Source: Bacillus sp. (in: firmicutes) (lineage in GTDB: Bacteria; Bacillota; Bacilli; Bacillales; Bacillaceae_J). From it: a stretch of DNA of 64,000 nt. This document shows, one piece after another, positions 1-9,744 of this stretch (the first letter of the stretch is position 1; the number at the start of each line of letters is the position of its first letter). The notes beneath the pieces were generated by a model. That model was given only the letters and a program-made list of their open reading frames with translations. It made no database searches and was not told where the DNA came from. The stretch is from contig DUSF01000035.1 of assembly GCA_012842745.1 (NCBI GenBank), positions 62,001 through 126,000 on the forward strand, in the 5' to 3' direction. A program made the translations under genes and the position numbers.

Positions 1-1
1 C

Positions 2-175
2 GTGCTATTTAATAACGGCCTTATTCAAAAAGAATTTCTGCTGAATGATGATAATGTATGGAATATAGTAACATTTAGTGGAACAGATGATGTAAATAAA
101 AGTGGAACGAGTCAAGTGAAAAATAAAGTGATGATTGAACCACTTTCAACATTGATTCTTTATAAAACATTCTAG
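2..175 (+). CDS. amyX: C-terminal end of probable type I pullulanase (partial)
   Basis: An open frame runs from the window edge to a TAG at 173-175 and gives 57 residues ending P-L-S-T-L-I-L-Y-K-T-F. The pattern of a beta-rich tail closing in P-x-S-T-x-x-L is typical of the C-terminal all-beta domain of glycoside hydrolase family 13 debranching enzymes. In Bacillus subtilis amyX lies next to ytmP, which is the next gene here. The catalytic part is outside the window, so the identity rests on the short tail and synteny. Confidence 0.5.
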   Translation: MLFNNGLIQKEFLLNDDNVWNIVTFSGTDDVNKSGTSQVKNKVMIEPLSTLILYKTF

Positions 176-194
176 AAAATGTAGGTGAACAGCA

Positions 195-995
195 TTGGAT
201 ATTAGTTTAGGGTTAGGAAAAGGTTGGGAGGTTTTTCCCGCAGGTGGTGCCACTGGCGAAGCCTACATCGCTCAATATGAAGGCCAAAACAAACTTTTCC
301 TGAAAAGAAATTCCTCCCCGTTTTTGGCTGTGTTATCTGCTGAAGGGATTGTGCCAAAGTTAATTTGGACAAAAAGAATGGAAAACGGCGATGTCATTAC
401 AGCACAACATTGGTTACAGGGGAGAGAGTTAAAACCAATTGATATGGCAAGCATTGCTGTTGCTACTCTTTTAAGTAAAATACATCATTCAAAAGAACTT
501 CTTACTATGCTGCAAAAGCTTGGAAAAAAACAAATACCGCCAATCGAATTATTAGCGGCTTTAAAACAAAAATTAGCGCAAATGAATATGTCTGAAAATA
601 TTGTAGAGTCTTCTATTCGTTTTTTAGAGGAAGAGTTACCATATATAAATCAAGACATTTTATGTGTTTGTCATTGCGATATCAATCATAATAATTGGCT
701 GATGAGTGATCATGAGGAACTATATTTAATTGATTGGGATGGAGCGATGATTGCGGACCCAGCTTTAGATTTGGGTCCATTACTATACTTGTATATCCCT
801 AAAGAAAACTGGAAAGATTGGCTTGTCCATTATGGTATAGATTTGACTGTAGATTTGGAAAGAAGAATGCAATGGTACATTATTTACCAAGCAATAGCAG
901 CAATTATATGGCATAACGATCGTAACGAAATTAGTCAATGCCAACAGTGGATTAGGGATTTAGAGCAAATGATGTATCCATTTTCTCAGGAATGA
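195..995 (+). CDS. ytmP: YtmP-like phosphotransferase (kinase fold)
   Basis: 266 residues, starting at a TTG preceded by AGGTG at 183-187. The protein has the choline/aminoglycoside kinase fold signature: a Brenner-type loop C-H-C-D-I-N-H-N-N near residue 160 and the metal-binding D-W-D-G-A near residue 185, followed by D-P-A-L-D-L-G. This predicts ATP-dependent phosphorylation of a small molecule, but the substrate cannot be read from the sequence. It lies just after the pullulanase tail and converges on ytzH, as in Bacillus subtilis. Confidence 0.8.
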   Translation: MDISLGLGKGWEVFPAGGATGEAYIAQYEGQNKLFLKRNSSPFLAVLSAEGIVPKLIWTKRMENGDVITAQHWLQGRELKPIDMASIAVATLLSKIHHSKELLTMLQKLGKKQIPPIELLAALKQKLAQMNMSENIVESSIRFLEEELPYINQDILCVCHCDINHNNWLMSDHEELYLIDWDGAMIADPALDLGPLLYLYIPKENWKDWLVHYGIDLTVDLERRMQWYIIYQAIAAIIWHNDRNEISQCQQWIRDLEQMMYPFSQE

Positions 996-1001
996 TGTTG
1001 G

Positions 1002-1286
1002 CTATGTCAAATTATAATGGCTTATATCGTCAATCCACATGGATAAGTTATTTTTATGTTCGGTAATATGTTCATCCATATTTTTTGCATTTTGCCCATG
1101 CAAACTGTAGTTATAAACATCTAGCAAAGTATTTTTCATTTGTTCGTTCACTTGTTGATTTCCTAGTAATGACTGAATAAGTCTTTCCATTTGTTGACAT
1201 TCAGACGCTGTACCACTGCAGTCAAGCTGATGATTTGTTAATATATCTTGTAATATGGATAATTGGTGTTTTTCATTTAAAGGCAT
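1002..1286 (-). CDS. ytzH: YtzH-like small protein
   Basis: 94 residues, ATG start with the strong site AAAGGAGG upstream. It is hydrophilic and mostly helical by composition, with no signal peptide or membrane segment. Its length and its place between ytmP and trmB match the YtzH family of Bacillus, whose function is not known. It is divergent from trmB with only 74 bases between the two starts, so their promoters must overlap closely. Confidence 0.65.
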   Translation of the reverse strand: MPLNEKHQLSILQDILTNHQLDCSGTASECQQMERLIQSLLGNQQVNEQMKNTLLDVYNYSLHGQNAKNMDEHITEHKNNLSMWIDDISHYNLT

Positions 1287-1360
1287 TGTTATTCCTCCTT
1301 TTTTCTTTTCTTATAGTAAACAAAATAATAAAATAATATTCTCAGAGGGGGGTAATTTAT

Positions 1361-2002
1361 ATGAGATTGCGAAATAAACCATGGGCATATGATAAAATAA
1401 AAGAACATCCGAATGCGCTTATTGCTTCGCCAGAACACTTTTGCGGCAAATGGAAAACTGAGATTTTTCGTAATGGAAATCCAATCCACATTGAAATAGG
1501 GATGGGAAAAGGAACATTTATTAATGGAATGGCTAGACAACACTCGGAAATAAATTTTATTGGGGTTGAAAAATATACGAGTGTAATCGTCAGTGCGTTA
1601 GAGCTTACGCTTGAAAATAATCTGCCAAATGTGAGGTTATTAAATATAGATGCAAATACATTGCCAGCAATCTTTGAAAAAGGAGAGCTTTCACGAATTT
1701 ATTTAAATTTTTCAGACCCGTGGCCGAAAAACAGACACGAAAAAAGACGATTAACCCATGAATCATTTTTAGCGATGTATGAAAGGGTGCTAGTGAAAGG
1801 TGGGGAAATACACCTGAAAACAGATAACCAAGGGCTATTTGAATATTCATTAGAAAGTTTTTCAAGATACGGGATGATTATTAAAAACATTAGCCTTGAT
1901 CTCCATCATAGCGATATGAAGGGGAATGTCATGACAGAGTATGAAGAGAAGTTTTCGAAAAAAGGCAATAGGATTTACCGTTGTGAGGCGAAATTCCGTT
2001 AG
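1361..2002 (+). CDS. trmB: tRNA (guanine-N7-)-methyltransferase
   Basis: 213 residues, ATG after GAGGGGGG. TrmB makes m7G46 in the variable loop of tRNAs using S-adenosylmethionine. The SAM-binding loop I-E-I-G-M-G-K-G appears near residue 46, the acidic G-V-E-K follows the next strand, and the family signature [14 protein letters not shown] is near residue 118. Length is normal for the family (213 in Bacillus subtilis). A hairpin overlapping its stop codon probably ends transcription. Confidence 0.95.
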   Translation: MRLRNKPWAYDKIKEHPNALIASPEHFCGKWKTEIFRNGNPIHIEIGMGKGTFINGMARQHSEINFIGVEKYTSVIVSALELTLENNLPNVRLLNIDANTLPAIFEKGELSRIYLNFSDPWPKNRHEKRRLTHESFLAMYERVLVKGGEIHLKTDNQGLFEYSLESFSRYGMIIKNISLDLHHSDMKGNVMTEYEEKFSKKGNRIYRCEAKFR

Positions 2003-2016
2003 GAAATTCGCCTTTA
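1987..2016 (+). terminator. probable terminator of trmB
   Basis: Arms at 1987-1997 (GGCGAAATTCC) and 2002-2012 pair with a single mismatch around a 4-base loop and overlap the trmB stop codon. The run of T after it is short (TTT), so strength is uncertain. It may also serve ytzB, which converges from the other side. Confidence 0.5.
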
Positions 2017-2322
2017 CAATCGATTCACTTCAATAATCGTACCAGTTGTGGCATCAACTAAAAATTCATATTGCTCCTCTTTATGGTCAATTGTTCGCAT
2101 AATGCCGCCGCGGTAAACTTTATAAGGAAGATTAAATTTCTTAATGCTTTCTGGATTCATATGGATCCAAGAACCATTAATAGGCCCCTCTTTTTTAAAT
2201 GCTTTTTTAGCAAGCTGTAACGCTGTATCAGACGAAATGGTTTTCTTTTTTACGTTTTGGCTTACAACTGCACCAACAACAATTCCTGTGCAAAATCCAG
2301 CTAAAAGTTTATTCCAATTCAT
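2014..2322 (-). CDS. ytzB: PepSY-domain protein, YtzB-like
   Basis: 102 residues from the ATG at 2322. A GTG lies nine bases upstream but overlaps the ribosome binding site GGAG, so the ATG is preferred. An N-terminal hydrophobic segment (residues 5-20, rich in G, V and A) suggests a membrane-anchored protein. The C-terminal half, with D-A-T-T-G-T-I-I-E-V near the end, is a PepSY domain of the kind thought to inhibit peptidases. It lies between trmB and an aminopeptidase gene, as ytzB does in Bacillus subtilis. Confidence 0.7.
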   Translation of the reverse strand: MNWNKLLAGFCTGIVVGAVVSQNVKKKTISSDTALQLAKKAFKKEGPINGSWIHMNPESIKKFNLPYKVYRGGIMRTIDHKEEQYEFLVDATTGTIIEVNRL

Positions 2323-2544
2323 AATTATCACTCCAGTTTTTTATAAATCCGTATACAGTTTTTTTCCGTAGTTATTAAATGAAGCTCGAATTTACCGTAT
2401 AATTTATACTATAAATAAGAAAGATGAAAAAATACAAGCAATTACCAAGTTGTATTTGAATAGTGTACAATTAATTTTGTAGTATTTTAAATATCATATA
2501 CATAACTAGCTATTCATACACAACTATTGAAGGGGTTTTGTCAA

Positions 2545-3618
2545 ATGAATAAAGAAACGCTACAGCTATTTAAAACATTAACAGAGCTTCCGGGAGCTTC
2601 TGGCTTTGAACATAATGTTCGTAAATTTATGAGAACTGAACTAGAAAAATATGCTGATGAAATGATACAAGACAATTTAGGTAGTATTTTTGGCGTTAAA
2701 AAAGGCCGTGGGGACGGACCTAAAGTAATGGTGGCAGGTCATATGGATGAAGTTGGCTTCATGGTCACGCAAATTACCGATAACGGTCTGCTCCGTTTTC
2801 AACCATTAGGTGGATGGTGGAACCAAGTGCTACTTGCCCAGCGTGTCGAAATAATAACAGATAACGGTCCGATTATTGGTGTTATTTCCTCTGTTCCTCC
2901 ACATTTGCTTGATGAGGAGACAAGGAAAAAGCCGATGGATATTAAAAATATGTTAATTGACATTGGCGCGGATGATAAAGAAGATGCGATATGCCTTGGC
3001 ATTAAACCAGGACAGCAAATTGTACCGATTTGCCCATTTACACCGATGGCAAATGAAAAGAAAATAGTAGCGAAGGCTTGGGATAATCGCTACGGCTGTG
3101 GCCTAGCCATTGAGCTTTTAAAAGAAACGAAAAACGAAACGCTGCCAAACATCCTTTATGCTGGAGCAACTGTTCAAGAAGAAGTTGGCTTGCGCGGGGC
3201 GCAGACAGCTGCCAACTTAATTCAACCAGATATTTTTTATGCACTAGATGCAAGCCCTGCAAATGATGCTTCTGGAGAAAAAGAAGTATTTGGTCATTTA
3301 GGCCATGGTGTATTATTAAGAATTCTTGATCGCACGATGGTTACCCATCGCGGGATTCGTGAGTTTATCCTTGATACTGCCGAAAGTGCGAAAATCCCTT
3401 ACCAATATTTTGTATCGCAAGGCGGAACAGATGCTGGGCGTGTTCATACTACGAATAACGGTGTTCCATCAGCCGTAATCGGAATTTGCGCACGTTACAT
3501 CCACACATCTGCTTCAATTATTCACGTTGATGATTATGCAGCCGCGAAAGAATTATTAGTAACCCTTGTAAGAAAAACAGATCAAACAACAATCGAAACA
3601 ATTCGTAAAAATAGTTAG
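2545..3618 (+). CDS. ytoP: M42 family glutamyl aminopeptidase-like protein
   Basis: 357 residues from the ATG at 2545, chosen because AAGGGG at 2530-2535 is well spaced for it; a TTG 18 bases upstream is in frame but overlaps that site. M42 enzymes are cytoplasmic di-metal aminopeptidases that form tetrahedral dodecamers. Visible metal ligands are G-H-M-D-E-V near residue 67, A-W-D-N-R near 180, V-Q-E-E-V-G-L-R-G near 213 with the catalytic acid pair, and D-A-S-P near 237. Length equals that of the Bacillus family. Confidence 0.9.
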   Translation: MNKETLQLFKTLTELPGASGFEHNVRKFMRTELEKYADEMIQDNLGSIFGVKKGRGDGPKVMVAGHMDEVGFMVTQITDNGLLRFQPLGGWWNQVLLAQRVEIITDNGPIIGVISSVPPHLLDEETRKKPMDIKNMLIDIGADDKEDAICLGIKPGQQIVPICPFTPMANEKKIVAKAWDNRYGCGLAIELLKETKNETLPNILYAGATVQEEVGLRGAQTAANLIQPDIFYALDASPANDASGEKEVFGHLGHGVLLRILDRTMVTHRGIREFILDTAESAKIPYQYFVSQGGTDAGRVHTTNNGVPSAVIGICARYIHTSASIIHVDDYAAAKELLVTLVRKTDQTTIETIRKNS

Positions 3619-3629
3619 GGAGTGTAAAA

Positions 3630-4160
3630 ATGAAGGTTTACAGCAAAATATTTGTTATACTTTTATTTAGTTTAATTATGTTAATTGGTTGCAGTGCTTC
3701 TAGTGATGAAGCGATTAACCAATCTAAAAAAATAGCAGAAACTACTTTTCAAGAAAAAGCAAAAACGCCAACAGAAACAACAAAGGGATTTAGCTACTAT
3801 CTTCCAAAAGGATTTAAAATAGATGAGAAATTTGAAAATAACGTAATTTTAAAAAAAGAAAAGCAGGAATATATATTGTTTGTGAATCCACACGAACCAC
3901 TTAAAAGTGACGTTCTTTTTAATGAATTGAAAAAAAGCGGGAAGGATGAAAAAAGCATAGCTACGTTTAAAGATGATAACCGCTTTGGCTACATAAGCAT
4001 TACACCTGTAAAAGATAGGAAATATGAGGTTATCGTTGGAATTGGTGGGGTTAAAATGACGACGTTGACTTCAGCTAGTGATATGGTAAGTAATACAAAA
4101 GATATGATGGAAATTGCACATTCAGTACAGTACGGTAAGGAAAAAGGAACGGCAAAATAA
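3630..4160 (+). CDS. putative lipoprotein
   Basis: 176 residues, ATG after GGGAGTG. The N-terminus is a lipoprotein signal: a short basic start, a hydrophobic core, and lipobox L-I-G-C with the modified cysteine at residue 21. The rest is hydrophilic and ends in a region rich in K. No domain is recognised. It lies 11 bases after ytoP and 43 bases before ytpQ, so it is probably co-transcribed with them. In Bacillus subtilis this slot is held by the thioredoxin-like gene ytpP, which is absent here. Confidence 0.7.
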   Translation: MKVYSKIFVILLFSLIMLIGCSASSDEAINQSKKIAETTFQEKAKTPTETTKGFSYYLPKGFKIDEKFENNVILKKEKQEYILFVNPHEPLKSDVLFNELKKSGKDEKSIATFKDDNRFGYISITPVKDRKYEVIVGIGGVKMTTLTSASDMVSNTKDMMEIAHSVQYGKEKGTAK

Positions 4161-4203
4161 GTAATTGTAGTTCATTTATCTTCAAACGGAAGGTGGATTG
4201 CTT

Positions 4204-5004
4204 ATGAAAATGACAAGTTTAAAAATGAAAAATATTTTAAGCGAACGATTGCAAAGAAAGAATTGGACCATTGAATATGATCATAAAAGCGAACAGCTTC
4301 GCATTGAAGATAAAGAAACGAATAAGGGAATCACCATTTCTATGCCTACTATCGTTTCGAAGTGGGAAGATCGAAAGGAAAAAGCGATTGATGAAATCGT
4401 TTATTATGTGGAAGAAGCTTTGAAGGTGATGAGCGGTGAACAAAATTTAACTGGAAAAGAAAAAAGTATTTTTCCAGTGCTCCGTTCGAGCTCATTTCCT
4501 ACAGAAACAAACGACGGAAAAAAGCTTTTATCGGAAGAGCATACAGCTGAAACGAGGATTTACTTTGCATTAGATTTAGGAACATCGTATCGATTGATAG
4601 ATTTACCTTTAATTGAACTAGAAGGCTGGACGGAGGAACGCGTAAAAGAAGTCGCACGGTTTAATATTAGATCCTTACATTGTAATTTTAAAAAAGACGA
4701 AGTAGCAGGTAATCTATTTTATTTTATAAATACGAATGACGGCTATGATGCTAGCCGTATTTTAAATGATTCTTTATTAGAACAGATGCAGGGAAGAATA
4801 GAAGGCACAATGACTATAGCCATTCCTCACCAAGATGTTTTAATCTTCGGTGATATCCGAAATGAGCAAGGCTTTAACATTCTTGGCCAAATGACAATGC
4901 ATTTTTTTGCGGAAGGTCGTGTACCGATTACTGCACTTCCATTTCTATATGAGAATAAAGAGCTTGAGCCAATCTTTGTATTAGCTCAAAATAAACGACA
5001 TTAA
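4204..5004 (+). CDS. ytpQ: DUF1444 family protein YtpQ
   Basis: 266 residues from the ATG at 4204, seven bases after AGGTGG; a TTG at 4198 overlaps that site. The start M-K-M-T-S-L-K-M and the block R-I-E-D-K-E-T-N-K-G-I-T are close to the Bacillus YtpQ family (DUF1444). No catalytic motif, signal peptide or membrane segment is visible. It is followed by sftA after 21 bases and is probably in the same operon. Function unknown. Confidence 0.85.
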   Translation: MKMTSLKMKNILSERLQRKNWTIEYDHKSEQLRIEDKETNKGITISMPTIVSKWEDRKEKAIDEIVYYVEEALKVMSGEQNLTGKEKSIFPVLRSSSFPTETNDGKKLLSEEHTAETRIYFALDLGTSYRLIDLPLIELEGWTEERVKEVARFNIRSLHCNFKKDEVAGNLFYFINTNDGYDASRILNDSLLEQMQGRIEGTMTIAIPHQDVLIFGDIRNEQGFNILGQMTMHFFAEGRVPITALPFLYENKELEPIFVLAQNKRH

Positions 5005-5025
5005 GGTTTTAGAAAGAGTGATCGT

Positions 5026-7326
5026 ATGAAGAATAATTGGTTTAAAAGGTTGTTTGGTTTAAATGAAGGGGAAGATGAAGAAAAAGAAGTTAGCAGCATA
5101 TCGGAACAGGAAAATTCGAGCCAACAACGACCAGTCTATAATAGCCAAAATCAGGAAGCAAAGGTCGTCTATGATTATCCAAAGGGCCATTTTCGTTTTC
5201 CAGTAATACCAGATGCCAATAGTTACCAGAAGACAACTGAGACTTCTCATTCAAATTCAAATTGGACTATAAACACTAGTGTCCGAAGGAAGCAAAAAGC
5301 GGAACAACAGTACTTTACACATCCGCAAGCGGATGATGAATATGTTCCAAATATAACGAGAAAGGAATTTAGAAAAGAACAAAGAGGTCGAAGACAAAGC
5401 CGAGAACGAGAACAAACAAACATGACGGTTCACACAACTTCGAAAAAACCATTTAAACCAACTGAGGTTCCATCGCCGGTTTATGGGTTTTCAAGGCCAA
5501 AACGAGAATTTATTCATGAAGAAATAACAGAAACTGTAGAGACTTTAGAAGAAACAAGATTGGAACAAGAATTTCAAACATCTGAAGCTACAAAAATTGA
5601 GGCTGAAATTCAGACAAGCATTGATGATATAGAAATTGATGCTGAAGATATAGAAACCGATGATGTTACTGAAATTGCTGTCAAGGCTCAGACAACTAGT
5701 GATAATGTTGAAATTGAACCTGAGGTTGAACCTAAGGTTGAAGCCAATGACATTGAATCCATTAACGGCGCAGATGTTGTAGCAATTCATGAGGAAAGCC
5801 TGAAAGAAGAGACTAGAAAAAGAAGTGGCATCCCATTCAATGTGTTGATGTTAAAGCAAGATAAGGATGCTTTTAAAAGCAAACAGCCCGAGCCTCCAAA
5901 GGCAGTTCCTGAAAAAGGCGTTGCAAAGCCGCCTTTAAGCCTGCTTGAAGTGCCACCTTTAGAGGTTGAAGAGGATGAGGAATGGCTTCAAGAACAAAGT
6001 CGGCTTTTAGATTATGCGTTTGAAAGCTTCCATGTTGGAGCAAAGGTCGTGAAAGCAACGAAAGGACCAGCTGTTACGCAATTTGAAGTGCAGCCTGAGC
6101 TAGGTGTTCGCGTTAATAAAATTACGAATTTAGCAGATGATTTGAAGCTGGCTTTAGCTGCTAAAGACATCCGTATCGAAGCGCCAATCCCCGGGAAAAG
6201 TACAGTCGGTATTGAAGTGCCTAATCGCAAAAGTCGGCCTGTTTTAATTCGCGAAATTTTACGCAGTCCTGTATTCCAAAGGGATGCTTCACCGCTAGTT
6301 GTGGCGCTTGGTTTGGATATTTCTGGTCAACCGGTTGTTACTGATCTTAAGAAAATGCCTCATGGCTTAATTGCTGGGGCAACGGGGTCGGGAAAAAGTG
6401 TTTGCATTAACTCAATTATTATCAGTTTGCTTTACAAAGCTTCACCGCATGAAGTGAAGCTCATGTTAATCGACCCGAAAATGGTGGAGCTTGCACCATA
6501 TAACAACCTGCCACATTTAGTTAGTCCGGTTATTACTGATGTAAAAGCGGCAACGGCAGCATTAAAATGGGCGGTAGAAGAAATGGAGCGGCGCTATGAG
6601 ATTTTTGCTCATGAAGGTGTCCGCGATATTACCCGCTTTAATGAAAGGGTATTAAACGAAAACCCCCATGGGGAAATCATGCCTTACTTAGTGATTATTA
6701 TTGATGAATTAGCGGATTTAATGATGGTTTCACCAACAGATGTTGAAGATGCCATTTGTCGTATCGCCCAAAAAGCACGCGCCTGCGGCATTCATTTGCT
6801 ATTAGCTACCCAACGCCCTTCTGTTGACGTTATTACCGGCTTAATTAAAGCAAATGTACCTACAAGAATTGCTTTTTCTGTTTCATCCCAGGTTGATTCT
6901 AGAACGATTATTGATATTAGTGGGGCTGAAAAGCTTTTAGGGCGAGGCGATATGCTCTTTTTAGAAAATGGCGCCAATAAGCCTGTGCGAATTCAAGGTA
7001 ATTTTGTTAAGGATGAAGAGATTGAAAGAGTTACTCATTTTGTTCGGAAGCAAATGAAGCCAAATTATTTATTCGTACAAGAAGAATTGATGAAACAATC
7101 ATTTGATGTCGGTATTGATGATGAATTATTCGAAGAAGCCTGCCAGTTTGTCATCGAACAGGATGGTGCATCTGCTTCAGGTTTGCAGCGGCGTTTTCGA
7201 ATCGGCTATAATCGTGCCGCTAGATTAGTAGATATGATGGAAGCGCAAGGAATCGTCTCTGAAGCGAAAGGCTCGAAACCACGTGAAATTCTTGTCACAA
7301 AGGAGCAACTAGAAAGTAGGCAATAA
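5026..7326 (+). CDS. sftA: DNA translocase SftA (FtsK/SpoIIIE family)
   Basis: 766 residues, shorter than the 952 of Bacillus subtilis SftA. The first 260 residues are acidic, low-complexity and contain no membrane helices, which separates SftA from SpoIIIE. The motor follows: Walker A G-A-T-G-S-G-K-S-V near residue 452, Walker B V-I-I-I-D-E-L-A-D near 560, then a winged-helix gamma domain near 700-755 (A-S-A-S-G-L-Q-R-R-F-R-I-G) that reads KOPS-type polar DNA motifs. SftA is a soluble pump that clears chromosome DNA from the division septum. The size difference lies in the N-terminal linker. Confidence 0.95.
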   Translation: MKNNWFKRLFGLNEGEDEEKEVSSISEQENSSQQRPVYNSQNQEAKVVYDYPKGHFRFPVIPDANSYQKTTETSHSNSNWTINTSVRRKQKAEQQYFTHPQADDEYVPNITRKEFRKEQRGRRQSREREQTNMTVHTTSKKPFKPTEVPSPVYGFSRPKREFIHEEITETVETLEETRLEQEFQTSEATKIEAEIQTSIDDIEIDAEDIETDDVTEIAVKAQTTSDNVEIEPEVEPKVEANDIESINGADVVAIHEESLKEETRKRSGIPFNVLMLKQDKDAFKSKQPEPPKAVPEKGVAKPPLSLLEVPPLEVEEDEEWLQEQSRLLDYAFESFHVGAKVVKATKGPAVTQFEVQPELGVRVNKITNLADDLKLALAAKDIRIEAPIPGKSTVGIEVPNRKSRPVLIREILRSPVFQRDASPLVVALGLDISGQPVVTDLKKMPHGLIAGATGSGKSVCINSIIISLLYKASPHEVKLMLIDPKMVELAPYNNLPHLVSPVITDVKAATAALKWAVEEMERRYEIFAHEGVRDITRFNERVLNENPHGEIMPYLVIIIDELADLMMVSPTDVEDAICRIAQKARACGIHLLLATQRPSVDVITGLIKANVPTRIAFSVSSQVDSRTIIDISGAEKLLGRGDMLFLENGANKPVRIQGNFVKDEEIERVTHFVRKQMKPNYLFVQEELMKQSFDVGIDDELFEEACQFVIEQDGASASGLQRRFRIGYNRAARLVDMMEAQGIVSEAKGSKPREILVTKEQLESRQ

Positions 7327-7468
7327 GATGATTTAAACTACAACAAAAGACAAAAGATATGTATAATGAAAAATACAGCCTATAAAAAACAGGCTCGTAA
7401 TAACTTCTATTACATATACTGACATTAGTGAATGATAGCTACGATTTAGATTTGTGGAGGTTTCTTTT

Positions 7469-8770
7469 ATGACAGTTTACCACTTTGTCGGAATCAAAGG
7501 GACTGGGATGAGTGCTTTGGCGCAAATTCTTCATGATATGAATTATGAAGTTCAAGGTTCTGACGTTGATAAACGCTTTTTTACACAACAAGCATTGGAA
7601 AATAAACATATTAAAATTTTGCCATTTTCAAGTGAGAATATAAAAAGCGGCCAAATTGTAATTGCTGGAAATGCATTTCCGGATGATCACGAAGAAATTG
7701 CTGAAGCCAATAGGCAAGGTTTACCTGTATACCGCTACCACAACTTTTTAGGAAATCTTATTGAAGAGTTTATTAGTATTGCTGTAACTGGTGCCCATGG
7801 CAAAACATCAACAACAGGGCTTTTGGCGCATGTTTTGAAGGCGGCAGAGCCGACTTCTTATCTTATTGGGGATGGTACAGGTGTCGGTACGGAAAATGGA
7901 AAGTATTTCGTTTTTGAAGCTTGTGAATATCGGCGCCATTTTCTAAAATATCACCCGGATTATGCGGTGATGACCAATATTGATTTTGATCACCCCGATT
8001 ATTTTAGCGGCATAGATGATGTCTTTCATGCTTTTCAAGAAATGGCACTGCAAGTGAAAAAAGGCATTATTGCCTGTGGTGATGATGAACAGCTCCAGAA
8101 AATACAAGCGAATGTTCCTGTAGTGTATTATGGTTTTAACCCTGAAAACGACTTTGAGGCGAGAAATGTTAATAAAACCACAGAAGGTACATCATTTGAT
8201 GTGTTTATTCGAAATACCTTTTTTTCGTCCTTTAGCATTCCAACTTATGGGGATCATAACGTTCTGAATGCATTGGCAGTCATTGCGCTATGTCATTATG
8301 AGGAAATACCTGTAGAAATAATCACAAGCCAGCTGTTAACATATCAAGGTGTAAAACGCAGATTTAGTGAAAAAAATTTAGGCAACCAAGTATTAATTGA
8401 TGATTATGCACATCATCCAACAGAAATAAAAGCAACGATTGAAGCAGCTCGGCAAAAGTATCCTGATAGGGACATCGTTACTATTTTCCAACCGCATACC
8501 TTTACACGGACACAAACGTTTTTAAGCCAATTTGCCGAAAGCCTTGCACTCGCTGATTACGTTTATTTATGTGATATTTTCGGCTCTGCACGTGAAAACA
8601 ATGGCAAGTTAACGATAAATGATTTACAGGATAAAATTGAAAACGCGAAGCTGTTAACAGAAGGGAATTCGTCGATCTTAAAACAGCACGATGACGGAGT
8701 TTTAATTTTTATGGGTGCAGGCGATGTTCAAAAATTTCAAGAGGCTTATGAAAAAATATACGAGAGCTAA
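7469..8770 (+). CDS. murC: UDP-N-acetylmuramate--L-alanine ligase
   Basis: 433 residues from the ATG at 7469, nine bases after GGAGG; a GTG at 7454 lies before that site and is rejected. MurC adds L-alanine to UDP-MurNAc in the cytoplasm, the first peptide step of peptidoglycan synthesis. Motifs: N-terminal [14 protein letters not shown] loop G-A-H-G-K-T-S-T-T near residue 107, and D-D-Y-A-H-H-P-T-E near 316. The gap of 142 bases after sftA suggests its own promoter, though I see no clear one. Confidence 0.95.
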   Translation: MTVYHFVGIKGTGMSALAQILHDMNYEVQGSDVDKRFFTQQALENKHIKILPFSSENIKSGQIVIAGNAFPDDHEEIAEANRQGLPVYRYHNFLGNLIEEFISIAVTGAHGKTSTTGLLAHVLKAAEPTSYLIGDGTGVGTENGKYFVFEACEYRRHFLKYHPDYAVMTNIDFDHPDYFSGIDDVFHAFQEMALQVKKGIIACGDDEQLQKIQANVPVVYYGFNPENDFEARNVNKTTEGTSFDVFIRNTFFSSFSIPTYGDHNVLNALAVIALCHYEEIPVEIITSQLLTYQGVKRRFSEKNLGNQVLIDDYAHHPTEIKATIEAARQKYPDRDIVTIFQPHTFTRTQTFLSQFAESLALADYVYLCDIFGSARENNGKLTINDLQDKIENAKLLTEGNSSILKQHDDGVLIFMGAGDVQKFQEAYEKIYES

Positions 8771-8792
8771 TTACTATAAAGGAAACTAGACA

Positions 8793-8825
8793 ACAGGACG
8801 CAGTAGACGCGCCCTGTTTTTTATT
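8793..8825 (+). terminator. terminator of murC
   Basis: Hairpin with arms ACAGG(A)CGC and GCG(C)CCTGT, then seven T residues from 8817. It closes the murC transcript 20 bases after the stop. Confidence 0.75.
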
Positions 8826-8855
8826 TCGGTAAATCTATCCAATTCATGATAATTT

Positions 8856-8883
8856 TTGGTATAGTAATAGTAGAGGTTATAAT
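8856..8883 (+). promoter_or_regulatory. candidate sigma-A promoter of ytxGHJ
   Basis: A perfect -10 TATAAT at 8878-8883 has a weak -35 TTGGTA at 8856-8861 with a 16-base spacer. It is placed 36 bases before the ytxG start. In Bacillus subtilis this operon belongs to the general stress (SigB) and SigH regulons; I see no clear SigB-type GTTT-N13-GGGTAT here. Confidence 0.45.
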
Positions 8884-8918
8884 AGAGTGAGTATCCAATT
8901 GGAGGAGGGAACGTCGTA

Positions 8919-9359
8919 ATGGTCGAAATATTATATTTTAGCGTTGCTTTAATTGCAGTTGCATTCACAATCCTCGTCATTTATTTGAATAAAATGCTTA
9001 ACTCTGTTAAACAAACGATGGACAGCGTGGCACATACATTAGAAGGGCTTGAAAAACAGCTACAAGGTGTTACTTCTGAAACAGCAACTTTGCTCCATAA
9101 AACAAATGAATTAATGGAGGATATCCAAAATAAGTCAGAAAAGGTAAACTCTTTAGTAACATCGATTTCAGAAGTAGGGGAGACTGTCCAACGCTTAAAC
9201 ACTTCTTTTCGCAAGGTTGCTAATCAAGTTAGCTATGGTGCTGAGCAGAAGCATGAATCAGTTTCACAGGTTGTTAGCTGGAGTTCGGCTGCCATTGATA
9301 TTTGGAAGCGCCTAAAAGAGGCAAAAAGACAAAAAATAGGAGGAGATGCAAATGAGTAA
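8919..9359 (+). CDS. ytxG: DUF948 membrane-anchored protein YtxG
   Basis: 146 residues, ATG after GGAGGAGG. One N-terminal membrane helix (residues 2-22) is followed by a long heptad-like region around residues 30-110, as in DUF948 proteins. YtxG is a general-stress protein in Bacillus; its molecular role is unknown. Its end overlaps the next gene by eight bases, so the two are translationally coupled. Confidence 0.85.
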   Translation: MVEILYFSVALIAVAFTILVIYLNKMLNSVKQTMDSVAHTLEGLEKQLQGVTSETATLLHKTNELMEDIQNKSEKVNSLVTSISEVGETVQRLNTSFRKVANQVSYGAEQKHESVSQVVSWSSAAIDIWKRLKEAKRQKIGGDANE

Positions 9360-9726
9360 TAATCAAGATCAAATTAATAGCAAGGACTTTTTAATTGGAA
9401 CATTAATCGGTGGGATTGTTGGGGCATCAATGGCGTTATTATGGGCACCTAAATCTGGAAGAGAGCTTCGCACTTCCATTAACGAGCAGGCAATAATTGC
9501 GAAAGAAAAGGGTGGAAAGCTAGCTGAAAGCGCGAAGCAAAAAACAACGACTTTGCTAGATAAAGTTAAAAACTCAGGATGTTGTAAAACAGAAGAAGAG
9601 TTGTTTGATGATCAATTAATAGCAATTGAAGGACCAATTGCTGAAACAGCTTCCGCTACAGAAGCTGAGGTAACAGAAAACGATTTAAGTGTAGAAGAAA
9701 GCATAGAACAGGATGCTAGAAAATAG
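9352..9726 (+). CDS. ytxH: YtxH-domain general stress protein
   Basis: 124 residues from the ATG at 9352, eight bases after AGGAGG; the ATG at 9346 touches that site and is less likely. The N-terminal block D-F-L-I-G-T-L-I-G-G-I-V-G-A-S-M-A-L-L-W-A-P-K-S-G is the YtxH domain, a short glycine-rich membrane-associated hairpin. The C-terminal half is acidic. A C-C pair at about residue 75 is unusual and could bind a metal or form a disulfide. It is the second gene of ytxG-ytxH-ytxJ. Confidence 0.9.
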   Translation: MSNNQDQINSKDFLIGTLIGGIVGASMALLWAPKSGRELRTSINEQAIIAKEKGGKLAESAKQKTTTLLDKVKNSGCCKTEEELFDDQLIAIEGPIAETASATEAEVTENDLSVEESIEQDARK

Positions 9727-9744
9727 TTTTAGTAGGAGTAGTGT

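Noticed and set aside
5545-5790. Minus-strand frame rich in N and F inside sftA
   Set aside because: Shadow of the acidic low-complexity linker of SftA; no ribosome binding site and no plausible protein pattern.
7377-7396. Hairpin AGCCT...AGGCT before murC
   Set aside because: Only five base pairs and no T tract, so it is too weak to call a terminator or riboswitch.
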